64,000 nucleotides of DNA. Source: Enterococcus villorum (GTDB taxonomy: Bacteria > Bacillota > Bacilli > Lactobacillales > Enterococcaceae). The notes beneath the pieces are model-generated. The model saw only the letters and a program-made list of their open reading frames with translations, did no database searches and had not been told where the DNA came from. A program made the position numbers and the translations under genes. Below, piece after piece: positions 20,212-28,879 of this stretch. Numbering within the stretch: the stretch's first letter is position 1; each line of letters starts with the position of its first letter. The DNA is taken from the NCBI RefSeq assembly GCF_007990225.1, contig NZ_BJWF01000007.1, forward strand, positions 21,739 to 85,738, given 5' to 3'.

Positions 20212-21144
20212 TTATTTCCGATTTTGTTGTTTGCCGGAATTACGACCGTTTTGTTTTTTGGAAGCTTGTAGTTGTTTCGTCGGTTGCTTTTCTTCTTCTG
20301 CAGGGGTGACATCTTTACGAGGAGTCACTACTTGTTTTGGTGGGTTTTGTTTTAATTCTTCAGCTACTTGGGCTTTTAATTTTGGTTTCATTATCACATT
20401 CGTAATAAATGTTTGTAAGCAACTAAAAATACCGCCGACTACCCAGTAAAGCGTCACGCCAGCTGGTGCGCTAATTGACATAAAGACGATCATCGCAGGA
20501 GAGACAATTAACATCGTGCGCATTGTTTTCTTTTGTTCTTCAGGAATTCCGATTGTAGAGATATACCCTTGAAGTAAATAGGCAATACCTGCAATTGCCA
20601 CTAAAAGAAAACTAGGATTACCAAGGTCAATACCATAAAATGAAGAATCGCGAATACCTTCTGTATAACGAGCAGTGAAATAAAGGGCTGAGAATATCGG
20701 CATTTGAATCAGTAGAGGTAAACAACCAATTCCGCCTGTCATACTTAGTCCGTTTTCACGATAGACTTGTTGCATCTCTGCTTGAGCAGCCATTTGTTCT
20801 TCACGAGTCGTAGCAGTTTTCAGTTTTTCCTGCGCTGCTTGTACTTGTGGTTTCAACGCTTGCATTTTTTCAGATTGAATCATTGTTTTCTTCGATTGAC
20901 TAATACCTAATGGCAAAATGATAATACGAACAATGACTGTCATCAAAATAACAGCCCAACCATAAGACCAGTTGAAGTTCTCCACTAAATATGTAATCGC
21001 TTGACCCATTGGATGAACTAATAGTCGGTACACAATGCCTGATGTATCAGGATTACCATTTGAATCTAAACGTACACAACCAGACAAGAAAAGCAAGATT
21101 GTCGCTAGGCTAGAACCCAATAACCAATTTTTCCATTTATTCAT
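20212..21144 (-). CDS. yidC: Membrane protein insertase YidC/OxaA (lipoprotein type)
   Basis: Inserts proteins into the cytoplasmic membrane, with or without Sec. It has 310 residues. The N-terminal signal ends in a lipobox, LSGC, with Cys 23 as the lipid site. Five membrane helices follow, with the charged loop LGISQSKKTMIQSEKMQALKP and the conserved GGIGCLPLLIQMPIFSALY. The basic C-terminal tail (QASKKQNGRNSGKQQNRK) is the kind that contacts ribosomes in the YidC2 type. An rnpA neighbour is absent, as expected for the second yidC copy of lactic acid bacteria. Confidence 0.93.
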   Translation of the reverse strand: MNKWKNWLLGSSLATILLFLSGCVRLDSNGNPDTSGIVYRLLVHPMGQAITYLVENFNWSYGWAVILMTVIVRIIILPLGISQSKKTMIQSEKMQALKPQVQAAQEKLKTATTREEQMAAQAEMQQVYRENGLSMTGGIGCLPLLIQMPIFSALYFTARYTEGIRDSSFYGIDLGNPSFLLVAIAGIAYLLQGYISTIGIPEEQKKTMRTMLIVSPAMIVFMSISAPAGVTLYWVVGGIFSCLQTFITNVIMKPKLKAQVAEELKQNPPKQVVTPRKDVTPAEEEKQPTKQLQASKKQNGRNSGKQQNRK

Positions 21145-21181
21145 AAAATACTTCCTCTTTTATAATTTTTACACAAAGTTA

Positions 21182-21210
21182 ACTATACTAAAAAAGCACT
21201 CATAATTCAA
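21182..21210 (-). promoter_or_regulatory. yidC promoter
   Basis: On the minus strand TTGAAT, a 17-base spacer and TATAGT lie about 40 bases upstream of the yidC ATG. Both boxes match the vegetative consensus in five of six positions. Confidence 0.65.
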
Positions 21211-21590
21211 TCTACTTCATAGAAATTTCATATAAATCACTCGTCGAATAGATGAAACATTTCATTTTTATAGCATAAAAAATTCTGCCAAGAAAAGACA
21301 TAGGATAAATAGTAGGTAAGTAAACCCAACAATTTTAACCAAAAGTAATAAAAGCATACTAAAATAATGAGTGCAAACTAGCTAAGAAGAAAGGTTTCCG
21401 CTATGTGAATAATTTATGAGTAAATTTATCAGAGGTAGTTGGATCATATAGGAAAAAAGAGTGTGAGAAGAAGGGATGGATCTACGAAGAAGGATGCAAA
21501 AAATGTTCGCAGAAGCTCTTTTTTCGTCATACTCTTTTTCTTATCTTTTTTCATTTATTCGTTTACTCTTTGGGTCATCAATAAAAAGGA
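21211..21590. other. Intergenic region between yidC and acyP
   Basis: No gene is visible. Bases 21457-21469 can pair with 21525-21537 across a loop of about 55 bases, and an inner AAAAGAGCTTC-type arm lies close by. Read on the minus strand this could end acyP, but the loop is too long for a confident terminator call. Confidence 0.4.
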
Positions 21591-21866
21591 TTAACCAATG
21601 ACATCAAATGTTTTTCTTTCTTCCATCATGGGATTTTCTTGTAAGTCGACATATTGGACACGACCACTTGGGCTAGGTGATTTTTTGACTTCTTCAATAA
21701 ATTTTTTGATGATCTCCTCTTCCCCAAAAGCTTCAATCGTGACAGAACCATCCTCTTCATTTTTTACAGTTCCTGTCACACCCAATTGGTCAGCAACAAT
21801 TTTTGTCATATAACGAAAACCAACGCCTTGCACACGTCCTTGGACATTCATTTTGACTTTATTCAT
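21591..21866 (-). CDS. acyP: Acylphosphatase
   Basis: Small cytoplasmic enzyme of 91 residues that hydrolyses acyl phosphates. It has the family signature GRVQGVGFRYM with the phosphate-binding arginine, and GTVKNEEDGSV with the catalytic asparagine. I start at ATG 21866, which has AGGTGG five bases upstream; the GTG at 21875 overlaps that site. It is divergent from the RNA methylase gene, an arrangement common in lactic acid bacteria. Confidence 0.93.
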   Translation of the reverse strand: MNKVKMNVQGRVQGVGFRYMTKIVADQLGVTGTVKNEEDGSVTIEAFGEEEIIKKFIEEVKKSPSPSGRVQYVDLQENPMMEERKTFDVIG

Positions 21867-21948
21867 CGTATCCACCTATCTTTCCTTTATTTTTAAATTA
21901 ATGATACCGATTTTTTGAGAAGGAAACAAGTTCAAGGAACGAATCCAT

Positions 21949-21956
21949 GCTATAAT
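21949..21956 (+). promoter_or_regulatory. Extended -10 promoter of the RNA methylase gene
   Basis: TATAAT at 21951-21956 is preceded by TGC, an extended -10. No good -35 is present. The start codon follows 17 bases later, so the leader is very short. Confidence 0.6.
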
Positions 21957-21973
21957 GAAGCGAGGTGAAAAAT

Positions 21974-22741
21974 GTGAAAGAAATCCAATCAGCAAAAAAT
22001 CCAAGAATCAAAGAATTAAAAAAACTACATAAAAAAAAATTTCGAGAAGAAACAGGCGAATACCTACTCGAAGGGTTTCATTTGATTGAAGAAGCGGTCT
22101 CTTCCGATGCAAGTGTAAAAGAAATCTTAATCACACAAAAAGGACTAGCAGAATGGTCTTCTTGGCTTGAAAGAAATCAGGAAATTCCTCGTATTTTGGT
22201 GACGGATGAAGTGATGTCTGCTGTGTCTGATTTACCAACCCCACAAGGTATATTAGCCGTTATGCACTATGAAACAGTCAAAATGCCAGCCGTTTCTGGT
22301 GGATGGTTGTTACTAGACAATGTCCAAGATCCTGGAAATGTAGGCACAATGATACGTACGGCGGATGCATTTGGTTTATCTTGTGTTGTTCTAGGAAAAG
22401 GCACGGCTGATATCTATAGTACAAAAGTTTTAAGAAGCATGCAGGGGAGTAATTTCCATCTTCCTATTATCCAAGAAGACCTTGAATTACTCATTCCTAA
22501 GTTAAAAGAAAATGGATTGATGATCTACGGTACGGAATTAAACGAAGAAGCAGTTTCACTAACGAAAGTGGATGCATCAATGAATTATGCGATTGTTATG
22601 GGGAATGAAGGGCAAGGGGTACGTTCTGAGATTCTTTCATTGACGGACCAAAATGTTTATATACCGATTCAAGGAAATGCTGAATCATTAAATGTAGGAG
22701 TGGCAGCTGGAATCATTCTTTACCATTTCTCTTTATGTTAA
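21974..22741 (+). CDS. TrmH/SpoU-family RNA 2'-O-methyltransferase
   Basis: SPOUT methylase of 255 residues, probably acting on 23S rRNA like B. subtilis YsgA. The N-terminal substrate-binding part begins KEIQSAKNPRIKELKKLHKKK. The three knot motifs are DNVQDPGNVGTMIRTADAFG, VMGNEGQGV and IPIQGNAESLNVGVAAGI. GTG 21974 is the likely start, with GAGGTG six bases before it; GTG 21965 lies inside that site. The target nucleotide is not shown by the sequence. Confidence 0.88.
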   Translation: MKEIQSAKNPRIKELKKLHKKKFREETGEYLLEGFHLIEEAVSSDASVKEILITQKGLAEWSSWLERNQEIPRILVTDEVMSAVSDLPTPQGILAVMHYETVKMPAVSGGWLLLDNVQDPGNVGTMIRTADAFGLSCVVLGKGTADIYSTKVLRSMQGSNFHLPIIQEDLELLIPKLKENGLMIYGTELNEEAVSLTKVDASMNYAIVMGNEGQGVRSEILSLTDQNVYIPIQGNAESLNVGVAAGIILYHFSLC

Positions 22742-22859
22742 GGAACTATTAAGCTTTCCGCATTTTTCTGAAACCTCACTAGAATAATCCGAACATTAGT
22801 GATATACTATGTTCAATTTCAAAGAGAATGAAATTCAAAAAGGTGGCAGATCGATAATT

Positions 22860-23363
22860 ATGACAGAACTATGGCGTGAAGACGAAGAATATCTCTCTTA
22901 TGTAGAAGATTTATTGGAAACAGACGCAGTGCAGAAACTAGCTAATTATACACAACATGTCCACTCAACTCGTTTAGAACACTCTCTTAGTGTTTCATAT
23001 TACAGCTATAAATTAGCCAAAAAATGGGGAGGCGATGTAAGAGCAACAGCTCGGGCAGGACTTTTACATGATCTTTTCTATTACGATTGGCGTACGACGA
23101 AATTTGATGAAGGTACGCATGCTTATATTCATCCAAGAATTGCTGTAAAAAACGCTGAAAAGATTACTGAACTTTCAGATTTAGAGCGCGATATTATTTT
23201 GAAACATATGTGGGGGGCAACGATTGCTCCACCAAAATATAAAGAAAGCTATATTGTTACTTTTGTTGATAAGTACTGTGCGGTGAAAGAAGCAGCGCAA
23301 CCGATGACAGATTCAATGAAACACAAATGGCAACGATATTTTGGTAAAAAACAATCCATTTAG
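22860..23363 (+). CDS. HD-domain hydrolase family protein
   Basis: Predicted metal-dependent phosphohydrolase of 167 residues. HD-fold ligands are visible in STRLEHSLSV, GLLHDLFYYDW and the later YIHPRIAV and LKHMWG. The substrate is unknown. I start at ATG 22860, 13 bases after AGGTGG; the in-frame ATG at 22809 overlaps a TATACT -10-like box (22803-22808) and has no ribosome site. It is a single-gene unit ended by the strong terminator at 23391. Confidence 0.8.
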   Translation: MTELWREDEEYLSYVEDLLETDAVQKLANYTQHVHSTRLEHSLSVSYYSYKLAKKWGGDVRATARAGLLHDLFYYDWRTTKFDEGTHAYIHPRIAVKNAEKITELSDLERDIILKHMWGATIAPPKYKESYIVTFVDKYCAVKEAAQPMTDSMKHKWQRYFGKKQSI

Positions 23364-23390
23364 TTTCATTTGATGTGATTAAGAAATCTT

Positions 23391-23425
23391 CCTGCGAAAT
23401 TTTGTAAAATTTCGCAGGTTTTTTG
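23391..23425 (+). terminator. Rho-independent terminator of the HD-domain gene
   Basis: A perfect 13-base stem, 23391-23403 with 23406-23418, around GT is followed by seven T. It separates the HD-domain gene from the FusB-type unit. Confidence 0.9.
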
Positions 23426-23429
23426 TTTG

Positions 23430-23475
23430 TTGACGAATCGAGGTTTTTCCTGTTTACTTTAGTTAAAGAAACAGG
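23430..23475 (+). promoter_or_regulatory. Promoter of the FusB-type unit with overlapping inverted repeat
   Basis: TTGACG at 23430-23435, a 17-base spacer and TTTACT at 23453-23458 make a plausible vegetative promoter. CCTGTTT at 23449-23455 and AAACAGG at 23469-23475, with inner CTTT/AAAG, form a hairpin that overlaps the -10. This may be an operator or only the start of the leader RNA. Confidence 0.55.
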
Positions 23476-23505
23476 CTGATTAAAAATAAAGGGGGTGATG
23501 ATAAG

Positions 23506-23550
23506 ATGCTGAATGGATCTTATTTAAAAGCGTGGAAAGGTTTCAACTAG
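23506..23550 (+). CDS. Leader peptide upstream of the FusB-type gene (14 residues)
   Basis: Short open frame MLNGSYLKAWKGFN with a strong ribosome site, GGGGGTG at 23491-23497, eight bases before its ATG. It ends 63 bases before the EF-G-binding protein gene. The RNA between the two can form GTACTTTG/CAAAGTAC (23552-23559 with 23576-23583). As an alternative, TCTTTTCTTC at 23567-23576 can pair with GAAGAAAGGA at 23596-23605, the ribosome site of the main gene. That is the layout of an antibiotic-induced attenuator, as I recall being proposed for staphylococcal fusB. Function is inferred. Confidence 0.6.
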   Translation: MLNGSYLKAWKGFN

Positions 23551-23613
23551 CGTACTTTGTGGAAGTTCTTTTCTTCAAAGTACATTCATTTGCAAGAAGA
23601 AAGGACTTAAATC

Positions 23614-24264
23614 ATGGAACAATCAATTAAACCTTACCAATATTTTTTTATCAAACGAGAAGTTACACATTTATTATCCGTTTACCATTCAGTTAACGAT
23701 CCTAAAACAGTAGCGACTGTTCAAGCTCAAGCTGTAGAAAAAATCAAAGAATTGTTAGACAGTTCTTCGCCAATCGTTGACCTTTTCTTAGAAAACATTT
23801 TGGATGCTACGTTAAAAAAAGAAAAAGCTGAACGGTTATTAGAAGAATTAAAAGAGTCGGTTCTTCCTTTTGAGCAACCAACGAAAATACAGATCGAAAA
23901 ATTATTCCGAAAAGTGAAAAAATTAAAGCAACCTGATTGGCAACACTTAGATTTAAAAGAATGCACTTATATTGGATGGAACGATTCTGGAAGTCAGAAG
24001 AAATTTATGATTTATTATGATGAACAAGGTAAATTAAGCGGCATTCATGGGGCATTATCGCCAACAGTTACTAAAGGAATTTGTACAATCTGTAAAAAGA
24101 CTTCAAGTGTTTCGCTTTTTTTAGCAACAACCAAGTCTAATTCTGACGGAACGTATACGAAAAAAGGAAACTATATTTGTCATGATAGTGAACAATGCAA
24201 TCACCATTTAGTTCAATTAGCTCCTTTTTATGAATTTACGGAACTTGTAAAAAAAGAAAGATAA
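23614..24264 (+). CDS. FusB/FusC-family EF-G-binding protein
   Basis: Family members bind elongation factor G and free it from ribosomes stalled by fusidic acid, giving low to clear resistance. The 216-residue length fits. The N-terminal helical domain (about 1-135) is followed by a zinc-finger domain with GICTICKKTSS and YICHDSEQCNHHL supplying the cysteines, and FLATTKSNSDGTYTKKGNYI between them as in FusB. Ribosome site AAAGGA lies eight bases before the ATG. Upstream sits a leader peptide that may regulate it. Chromosomal copies occur in several enterococci; whether this one gives resistance is not known. Confidence 0.88.
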   Translation: MEQSIKPYQYFFIKREVTHLLSVYHSVNDPKTVATVQAQAVEKIKELLDSSSPIVDLFLENILDATLKKEKAERLLEELKESVLPFEQPTKIQIEKLFRKVKKLKQPDWQHLDLKECTYIGWNDSGSQKKFMIYYDEQGKLSGIHGALSPTVTKGICTICKKTSSVSLFLATTKSNSDGTYTKKGNYICHDSEQCNHHLVQLAPFYEFTELVKKER

Positions 24265-24311
24265 TTTCATTGTTTTTTTCATAAATCTGTGCTAATTTAT
24301 TTAGTGAAGTG

Positions 24312-24368
24312 AATAGGTGATGGTGTTCGCCTTTAAACGTTATTCTTTAGATAACTAATGACGCCTAC
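24312..24368 (+). ncRNA. Fluoride riboswitch (crcB motif)
   Basis: The aptamer consensus is recognisable: GGTGATGGTGTTCGCC from 24316, then AAAC, a variable stem, and CTAATGACGCCTAC ending near 24368. Fluoride binding stabilises this fold. Its last strand (24361-24368) is also the 5' arm of the terminator that follows, so fluoride should allow read-through into the CLC gene. Confidence 0.9.
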
Positions 24369-24408
24369 TAAAAAATGGGAATACCCTTTTTTTAGTAGGC
24401 GTTTTTTT
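24361..24408 (+). terminator. Riboswitch expression-platform terminator
   Basis: 24361-24375 pairs with 24388-24402, with an inner GGG/CCC pair, and seven or more T follow. The 5' arm overlaps the aptamer, so the two folds exclude each other. The ribosome site of the exporter gene, GAGGAGG, comes directly after. Confidence 0.9.
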
Positions 24409-24422
24409 GAGGAGGAAACAAA

Positions 24423-25697
24423 ATGGAAAATCAATTATCTGATCCACTGAGGATTGTCGTGTATATGGCCAAGTGGCTACTCATTACATTTATTTTAGGT
24501 ATTTTTATGGGAAGCTTATCCGCATTTTTTTTAAATAGTTTAACTTTTGTAACGAATGTTCGACTTGCATTTCCTTGGCTTTTATTGCTTTTACCAATCA
24601 GTGGCGGAATTTTTGCTTTTTTGTACAACGCATATGGGAAAAATGCTGCTAGAGGAAATAATTTAGTGATTGATCAAGGCAATGGTGGAGAGGAAAACAT
24701 CCCGTTACGTTTGATCCCTTTGACGTTATTTGGAACCATTACGACGCATTTATTTGGCGGATCTGTTGGCCGAGAAGGGACGGCTGTCCAGATGGGTGGG
24801 GCTTTGGCGGAAAACTTTGCTCGGCTTATTCAGCTGAATAAATTGGAACGTGAATTATTAGTTATTAGTGGAATCAGTGCGGGATTTAGCTCAGTCTTTG
24901 GCACGCCTTTAGCGGGCACATTGTTTGGCTTAGAAGTACTGGCGATTGGTAAAGTCAGAACAGAAGCAATTTTTCCCAGCTTTTTTGCTGCTTTATTTGC
25001 TAATTTTGTCACAGAAAGCTTTGGTGTCAAACATATTCATTACGACATGGGAAGTATCCCAACTTGGAATGTCGCGCTTTTTTTTAAACTGCTAATAGCT
25101 GGGATTGCTTTTGGACTTATCGGATGGGTATTTAGCCGTTCGATTGTCTTTTTAAAGGGATGGTATGCCAAAAGAATGCCAAATCCTGTCATCCGCAATT
25201 TTATTGGTGGAGCAATTGTTGTATTAGTAGCAGTAGTTTTGCAAACACAAAGATATCTTGGATTAAGTTTGCCTTTATTAGAAGAAGCATTTAACGGAAC
25301 GGCTCATTTTTATGATTTTATCGGAAAGTTAGGATTTACTGTGCTGTCATTAGGCGCTGGTTATCAAGGTGGGGAAGTCACACCTTTATTTGAAATTGGC
25401 GCAACTCTAGGTGCAGCGTTGGCACCAATTCTACATGTTTCTATCCCATTCTTAGCAGGATTAGGTTTTATTGGTGTGTTTTCTGGCGCAACGAATACAC
25501 CCATTGCTTGCTTTATTATGGGGATTGAATTATTTGGTGGACAAGCAGCGAGTTACTTCTTTATGGTTTGCTTGGTGAGCTTTATGTGTTCTGGTAATAG
25601 TGGGATTTATTCTGCACAAAAAGTAGAGGTTAAAAAAGGAATTCTCTTTTTACCGATCATGGAAAGTAAATCATGGAAAAGAAAAAAGAAACGCTAG
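24423..25697 (+). CDS. CLC-type fluoride/proton antiporter (CLC-F)
   Basis: Polytopic CLC protein of 424 residues. Signature segments are GGSVGREGTAVQMGG (about 117-131), SGISAGFSSVFGTPLAGTLFG and GATNTPIACFIMGIE near the C-terminus. There are no CBS domains. The fluoride riboswitch directly upstream identifies it as a member of the fluoride-exporting CLC-F group and not a chloride channel. It is a single-gene unit. The lysine-rich tail (KSWKRKKKR) is cytoplasmic. Confidence 0.9.
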   Translation: MENQLSDPLRIVVYMAKWLLITFILGIFMGSLSAFFLNSLTFVTNVRLAFPWLLLLLPISGGIFAFLYNAYGKNAARGNNLVIDQGNGGEENIPLRLIPLTLFGTITTHLFGGSVGREGTAVQMGGALAENFARLIQLNKLERELLVISGISAGFSSVFGTPLAGTLFGLEVLAIGKVRTEAIFPSFFAALFANFVTESFGVKHIHYDMGSIPTWNVALFFKLLIAGIAFGLIGWVFSRSIVFLKGWYAKRMPNPVIRNFIGGAIVVLVAVVLQTQRYLGLSLPLLEEAFNGTAHFYDFIGKLGFTVLSLGAGYQGGEVTPLFEIGATLGAALAPILHVSIPFLAGLGFIGVFSGATNTPIACFIMGIELFGGQAASYFFMVCLVSFMCSGNSGIYSAQKVEVKKGILFLPIMESKSWKRKKKR

Positions 25698-26026
25698 GTT
25701 TGTCTCATTTATAAAAATACGATTAAAAGAAGTGGGCAACGACAAGGTTTAAGTAGAAAGATTTTAGCTTCTACTCGCTAATGTTTATTGGGTTTCAATG
25801 GCAGAAGAAGAAATTTTTTCATAACTTATCAAAATGCTAATTTATGTAACTCTGTATTTTATAAAAATAGAAAAGGACAAAACTTTAAAATAGAATATGC
25901 GGTGTTTAAAGCATGAATTCTGCGAAAGATAAGCCCCAAAAATCAAAAACAAGCAGAGCTGTTTTCGATTTTTGGGGCTTATTTGTTGTGCCAGGATATA
26001 TGAATTCTACCCTTTTTATTGACTCG
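25698..26026. other. Intergenic region with a long inverted repeat
   Basis: No gene is seen in 329 bases. Bases 25929-25944 pair perfectly with 25969-25984, with an inner AAAAC/GTTTT extension. The structure lies between converging genes (CLC-F on plus, DUF218 on minus) and probably ends both, though neither strand has a long T run after it. Confidence 0.6.
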
Positions 26027-27226
26027 TTAAATAAAGTAAGTAACAAGTGCCGATACTACTGCAAACAGAACAATCAAACTACCAACGAATAAGTGCCTTT
26101 TTTTATGCAAGACTAAAATGGCAATATACTCCCTTAAAAAGGCATTTGGTAAGTAGTAGAATGCTGTTTTACTCCCAATACCATCTGCTTTTAATTTCGC
26201 TTGCCGTGCATAAATTCCCGCTCGGAAAATATGATAATTATTGGAAGAAAAAATCGCACGATAAGGACCGTCTGAACGTTGATCCATGATCTCCTTGGAA
26301 AATCGCATATTTTCAAGAGTAGTTTTAGAATGAGTTTCCACTAAAATATCTCTTTCAGGTATTCCTTTTCCTAGTGCATACTGTTTCATCGCAATAGCTT
26401 CGGGTAATTTTTCATCAGCACCTTGTCCGCCAGACATCAATAAAACAGGCGGATTCAAAGTTGCTTTACTTTGGGCCCAGTAAAAAGCAATGGCTTTGTC
26501 AATTCGTTTGGCCAAAAGAGGAGAGACTTTTTCGCCATTAATTAATCCCGCACCTAAAACGACAATGTAGTGTTGATTATATCTTGGACGATTGAACTGG
26601 TATAAAAAAGAAACAGTCATAAAGTTATAAAAAACGATAAATAGATAGATTAAAGTAGCAGGGACTGCCGAAAATAAAACGTTGAACCATTGAGGTAAAT
26701 ACTGAATAAAGTAAATTTGGAACACAATAAACAATGTTAGAAAAATAGCTAACAATAAAGTTAAAAGATTTGCCAAAGAACGAGATTCTCTTCTTAAAAC
26801 AACAAGACTGTTCCAAAATAAAAAAACAATTAGGATATAAATACCAAATATTAAAATAAGTAAAATCGGAATTGCGATGAGTGCAATTAAACCACCAATA
26901 AAAATATTTTGTGTTTCGATAAGTAATTTAAATAAGTAAACACCAAAACTAAATAAAAATAAATTGAACAAAACACCGTTCAGTAATCTACGTTTTTCAG
27001 TAAAATAGGAAAAGGCAAATATACTGAAAAAAAGTAAGGGAATCAAAAAATAAAAGGTAGAATAAAAGATTTCCAAAACAATAAAATAAGTGACCATCAT
27101 CATAAATGTCCATGTTCCACAATAAAAGAACAATGCTGGATCACTTTGACGTCGCCGCCAATACAAAATCCCACCAAACCCTAAAACATAGAGGACCAAG
27201 AAAAGCAGGTCTCTTGTCAGATTCAT
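26027..27226 (-). CDS. YdcF/SanA-like membrane protein (DUF218)
   Basis: Protein of 399 residues. The first half (about 1-205) is made of six or more membrane helices. The second half is a DUF218 domain: IVVLGAGLINGEKVSPLLAKRID, LLMSGGQGADEKLPEAIAMKQYAL, ETHSKTTLENMRFS and FSSNNYHIFRAG. A final helix follows. Members of this family influence cell-envelope properties (SanA, ElyC), but the reaction is unknown. AAAGGAG lies upstream of the ATG. A TATAAT -10 is seen on the minus strand near 27345. Confidence 0.85.
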   Translation of the reverse strand: MNLTRDLLFLVLYVLGFGGILYWRRRQSDPALFFYCGTWTFMMMVTYFIVLEIFYSTFYFLIPLLFFSIFAFSYFTEKRRLLNGVLFNLFLFSFGVYLFKLLIETQNIFIGGLIALIAIPILLILIFGIYILIVFLFWNSLVVLRRESRSLANLLTLLLAIFLTLFIVFQIYFIQYLPQWFNVLFSAVPATLIYLFIVFYNFMTVSFLYQFNRPRYNQHYIVVLGAGLINGEKVSPLLAKRIDKAIAFYWAQSKATLNPPVLLMSGGQGADEKLPEAIAMKQYALGKGIPERDILVETHSKTTLENMRFSKEIMDQRSDGPYRAIFSSNNYHIFRAGIYARQAKLKADGIGSKTAFYYLPNAFLREYIAILVLHKKRHLFVGSLIVLFAVVSALVTYFI

Positions 27227-27418
27227 AAAATTAACTCCTTTCGTTTAGTTAACACATCAAATGAAATACGTTCATTCTCGGCAAATCAGTGAAATGAATT
27301 TTTACTGATTGTAAAATCATTCACTGTTTTACAACCTTTATTATTATAGCGAAATATCTAGAAAAAAGCTGTTTTGAAAAGTTGGAAACAAAAAAAGAAT
27401 AAAGATCCATCTTACATA

Positions 27419-27490
27419 AAAAAACGAGAATAAACTGCGCCCCTTAAGTTAGAACGGACGAACTGACTTAAGGAGCGCTTTATCGTTTAT
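27419..27490 (-). terminator. Terminator of dacA
   Basis: 27437-27452 pairs with 27463-27478 with two mismatches, extended outward by AAACGA/TCGTTT and TTTA pairs. On the minus strand the stem is followed by seven T. Confidence 0.85.
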
Positions 27491-27500
27491 TTATTTAAGT

Positions 27501-28808
27501 TTAAAACAATTGACTAAAAAAGTCAGTGACGTGTCTCCAACCAATCACGAAAATATTCGCTTTTTCAACGGTTTTAGTCGTAATGATATCTGTAGTAGGT
27601 TCTTTATTATCTTCTAAATAGCCTAGTTTATCATCTTTTAAGGTAATGGTTGCTGTTCCAACTTTTGTTCCTTTATTGATGGGTGCTTTCACTTGGTTAT
27701 TTGCTGTTACTTTTTTATCTAGAGTAGGAGTGATCGTTAGTTTGCCAGTATCTATTCCATTTTTAACCCATACTTTTACTGGATTTTTTAAAGCTAAAGC
27801 GACAGAAGTTTCTTTTCCATCTTTTACGTCGATTTTTTTCAAATTTGGAATACTTGCATTGGCTTTTCCTAGTTCTTTGACAGACCAATTATCATAACAA
27901 TAATCCATTAAGCGATTTGTTTCATTGAAACGAGCACTTGGATCAGTTGCATGATTATCAGCATTTAAAACAACTGTAATGATACGCTGACCGTTTTTAT
28001 TGATCGTTCCGACAAAACATGCACCAGCAAATTCAGTTGTCCCAGTTTTTAAACCGTCAACCCCTTCTTTATAGCTAACAAAACCTGGTAGCATCCAGTT
28101 CCAGTTAACCATTTCTACAGGAGACTGGGTATTTTCACCGAACATTTTAGTCGTCGTACTCGTCACCTTTAATACTTCAGGAAAATCCAAAATCAAATGA
28201 CGTGCAATGATCGCAACATCTTTGGCTGACATCTGATTCTCTTCGGTTTCTGAAGTGCCTTCTGGTCGATTTTCGCCAAGATAAGAATTATTTAAACCAG
28301 AAGCATTCACGATCGTGGCATCGTTGATTCCCCAGTCCTTTAGTTGTTTTTTCATTACTTCTAGAAATTTTGTCTCACTACCAGAAATTTTTTCTGCTAA
28401 GGCGACCATTGAAGCATTAGCAGATTGGATAAAAGCTGAATCAAATAGTTCTTTGACTGTGTAACTATGCTCTTTGTGTAAAGGAACATTTGATAGGTCA
28501 GGAACAACACTTAACGTTTCAGCATAGTCTGAGATAGAAACTTTCTCATCCCAAGATAATTTTCCTTCTTTTACTTGATCAAGTACGATGTAAAGGCCAA
28601 TAATTTTAGTGATAGAGGCAATCCCCATGGCTTTTTCTCCATCTTGATTGTAAAGAACTTTTCCACTTTCAGCATCCACAGCAAAAGCTGCTTTTGCATT
28701 GACAGTAAAAGCATCATCTGCTTGCACAGTTACTACAGGTAAAAATAAAGTAAGGCATAAAATAAGACTTGTTAATAATCTAACCAAACGTGTTTTCTTT
28801 AGGGCCAT
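27501..28808 (-). CDS. dacA: D-alanyl-D-alanine carboxypeptidase (PBP5 type)
   Basis: Penicillin-binding protein that trims the last D-alanine from peptidoglycan stem peptides at the outer membrane face. It has 435 residues. A signal peptide ends near VQADDAF. The active-site motifs are SITK (serine in SxxK, about 65), SAN (about 129) and KTG in GVDGLKTGTTEFAG. A C-terminal beta domain and the amphipathic anchor (VIGWRHVTDFFSQLF) complete the PBP5 layout. Own promoter and terminator are visible, so it is a single-gene unit. Confidence 0.93.
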   Translation of the reverse strand: MALKKTRLVRLLTSLILCLTLFLPVVTVQADDAFTVNAKAAFAVDAESGKVLYNQDGEKAMGIASITKIIGLYIVLDQVKEGKLSWDEKVSISDYAETLSVVPDLSNVPLHKEHSYTVKELFDSAFIQSANASMVALAEKISGSETKFLEVMKKQLKDWGINDATIVNASGLNNSYLGENRPEGTSETEENQMSAKDVAIIARHLILDFPEVLKVTSTTTKMFGENTQSPVEMVNWNWMLPGFVSYKEGVDGLKTGTTEFAGACFVGTINKNGQRIITVVLNADNHATDPSARFNETNRLMDYCYDNWSVKELGKANASIPNLKKIDVKDGKETSVALALKNPVKVWVKNGIDTGKLTITPTLDKKVTANNQVKAPINKGTKVGTATITLKDDKLGYLEDNKEPTTDIITTKTVEKANIFVIGWRHVTDFFSQLF

Positions 28809-28850
28809 AACCGATCTCCTTGTTTTCTAATTTTTTTCCTACAAATTAAA

Positions 28851-28879
28851 ATTTTATCAGAGAAAAGCACCAGTTTCAA
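28851..28879 (-). promoter_or_regulatory. dacA promoter
   Basis: On the minus strand TTGAAA, a 17-base spacer and TAAAAT with an extended TGA before it. This is a good vegetative promoter 43 bases upstream of the dacA start. Confidence 0.75.

Noticed and set aside
20150..20449. 99-residue plus-strand frame
   Set aside because: Antisense shadow of the yidC 3' end and terminator; composition follows the yidC codons.
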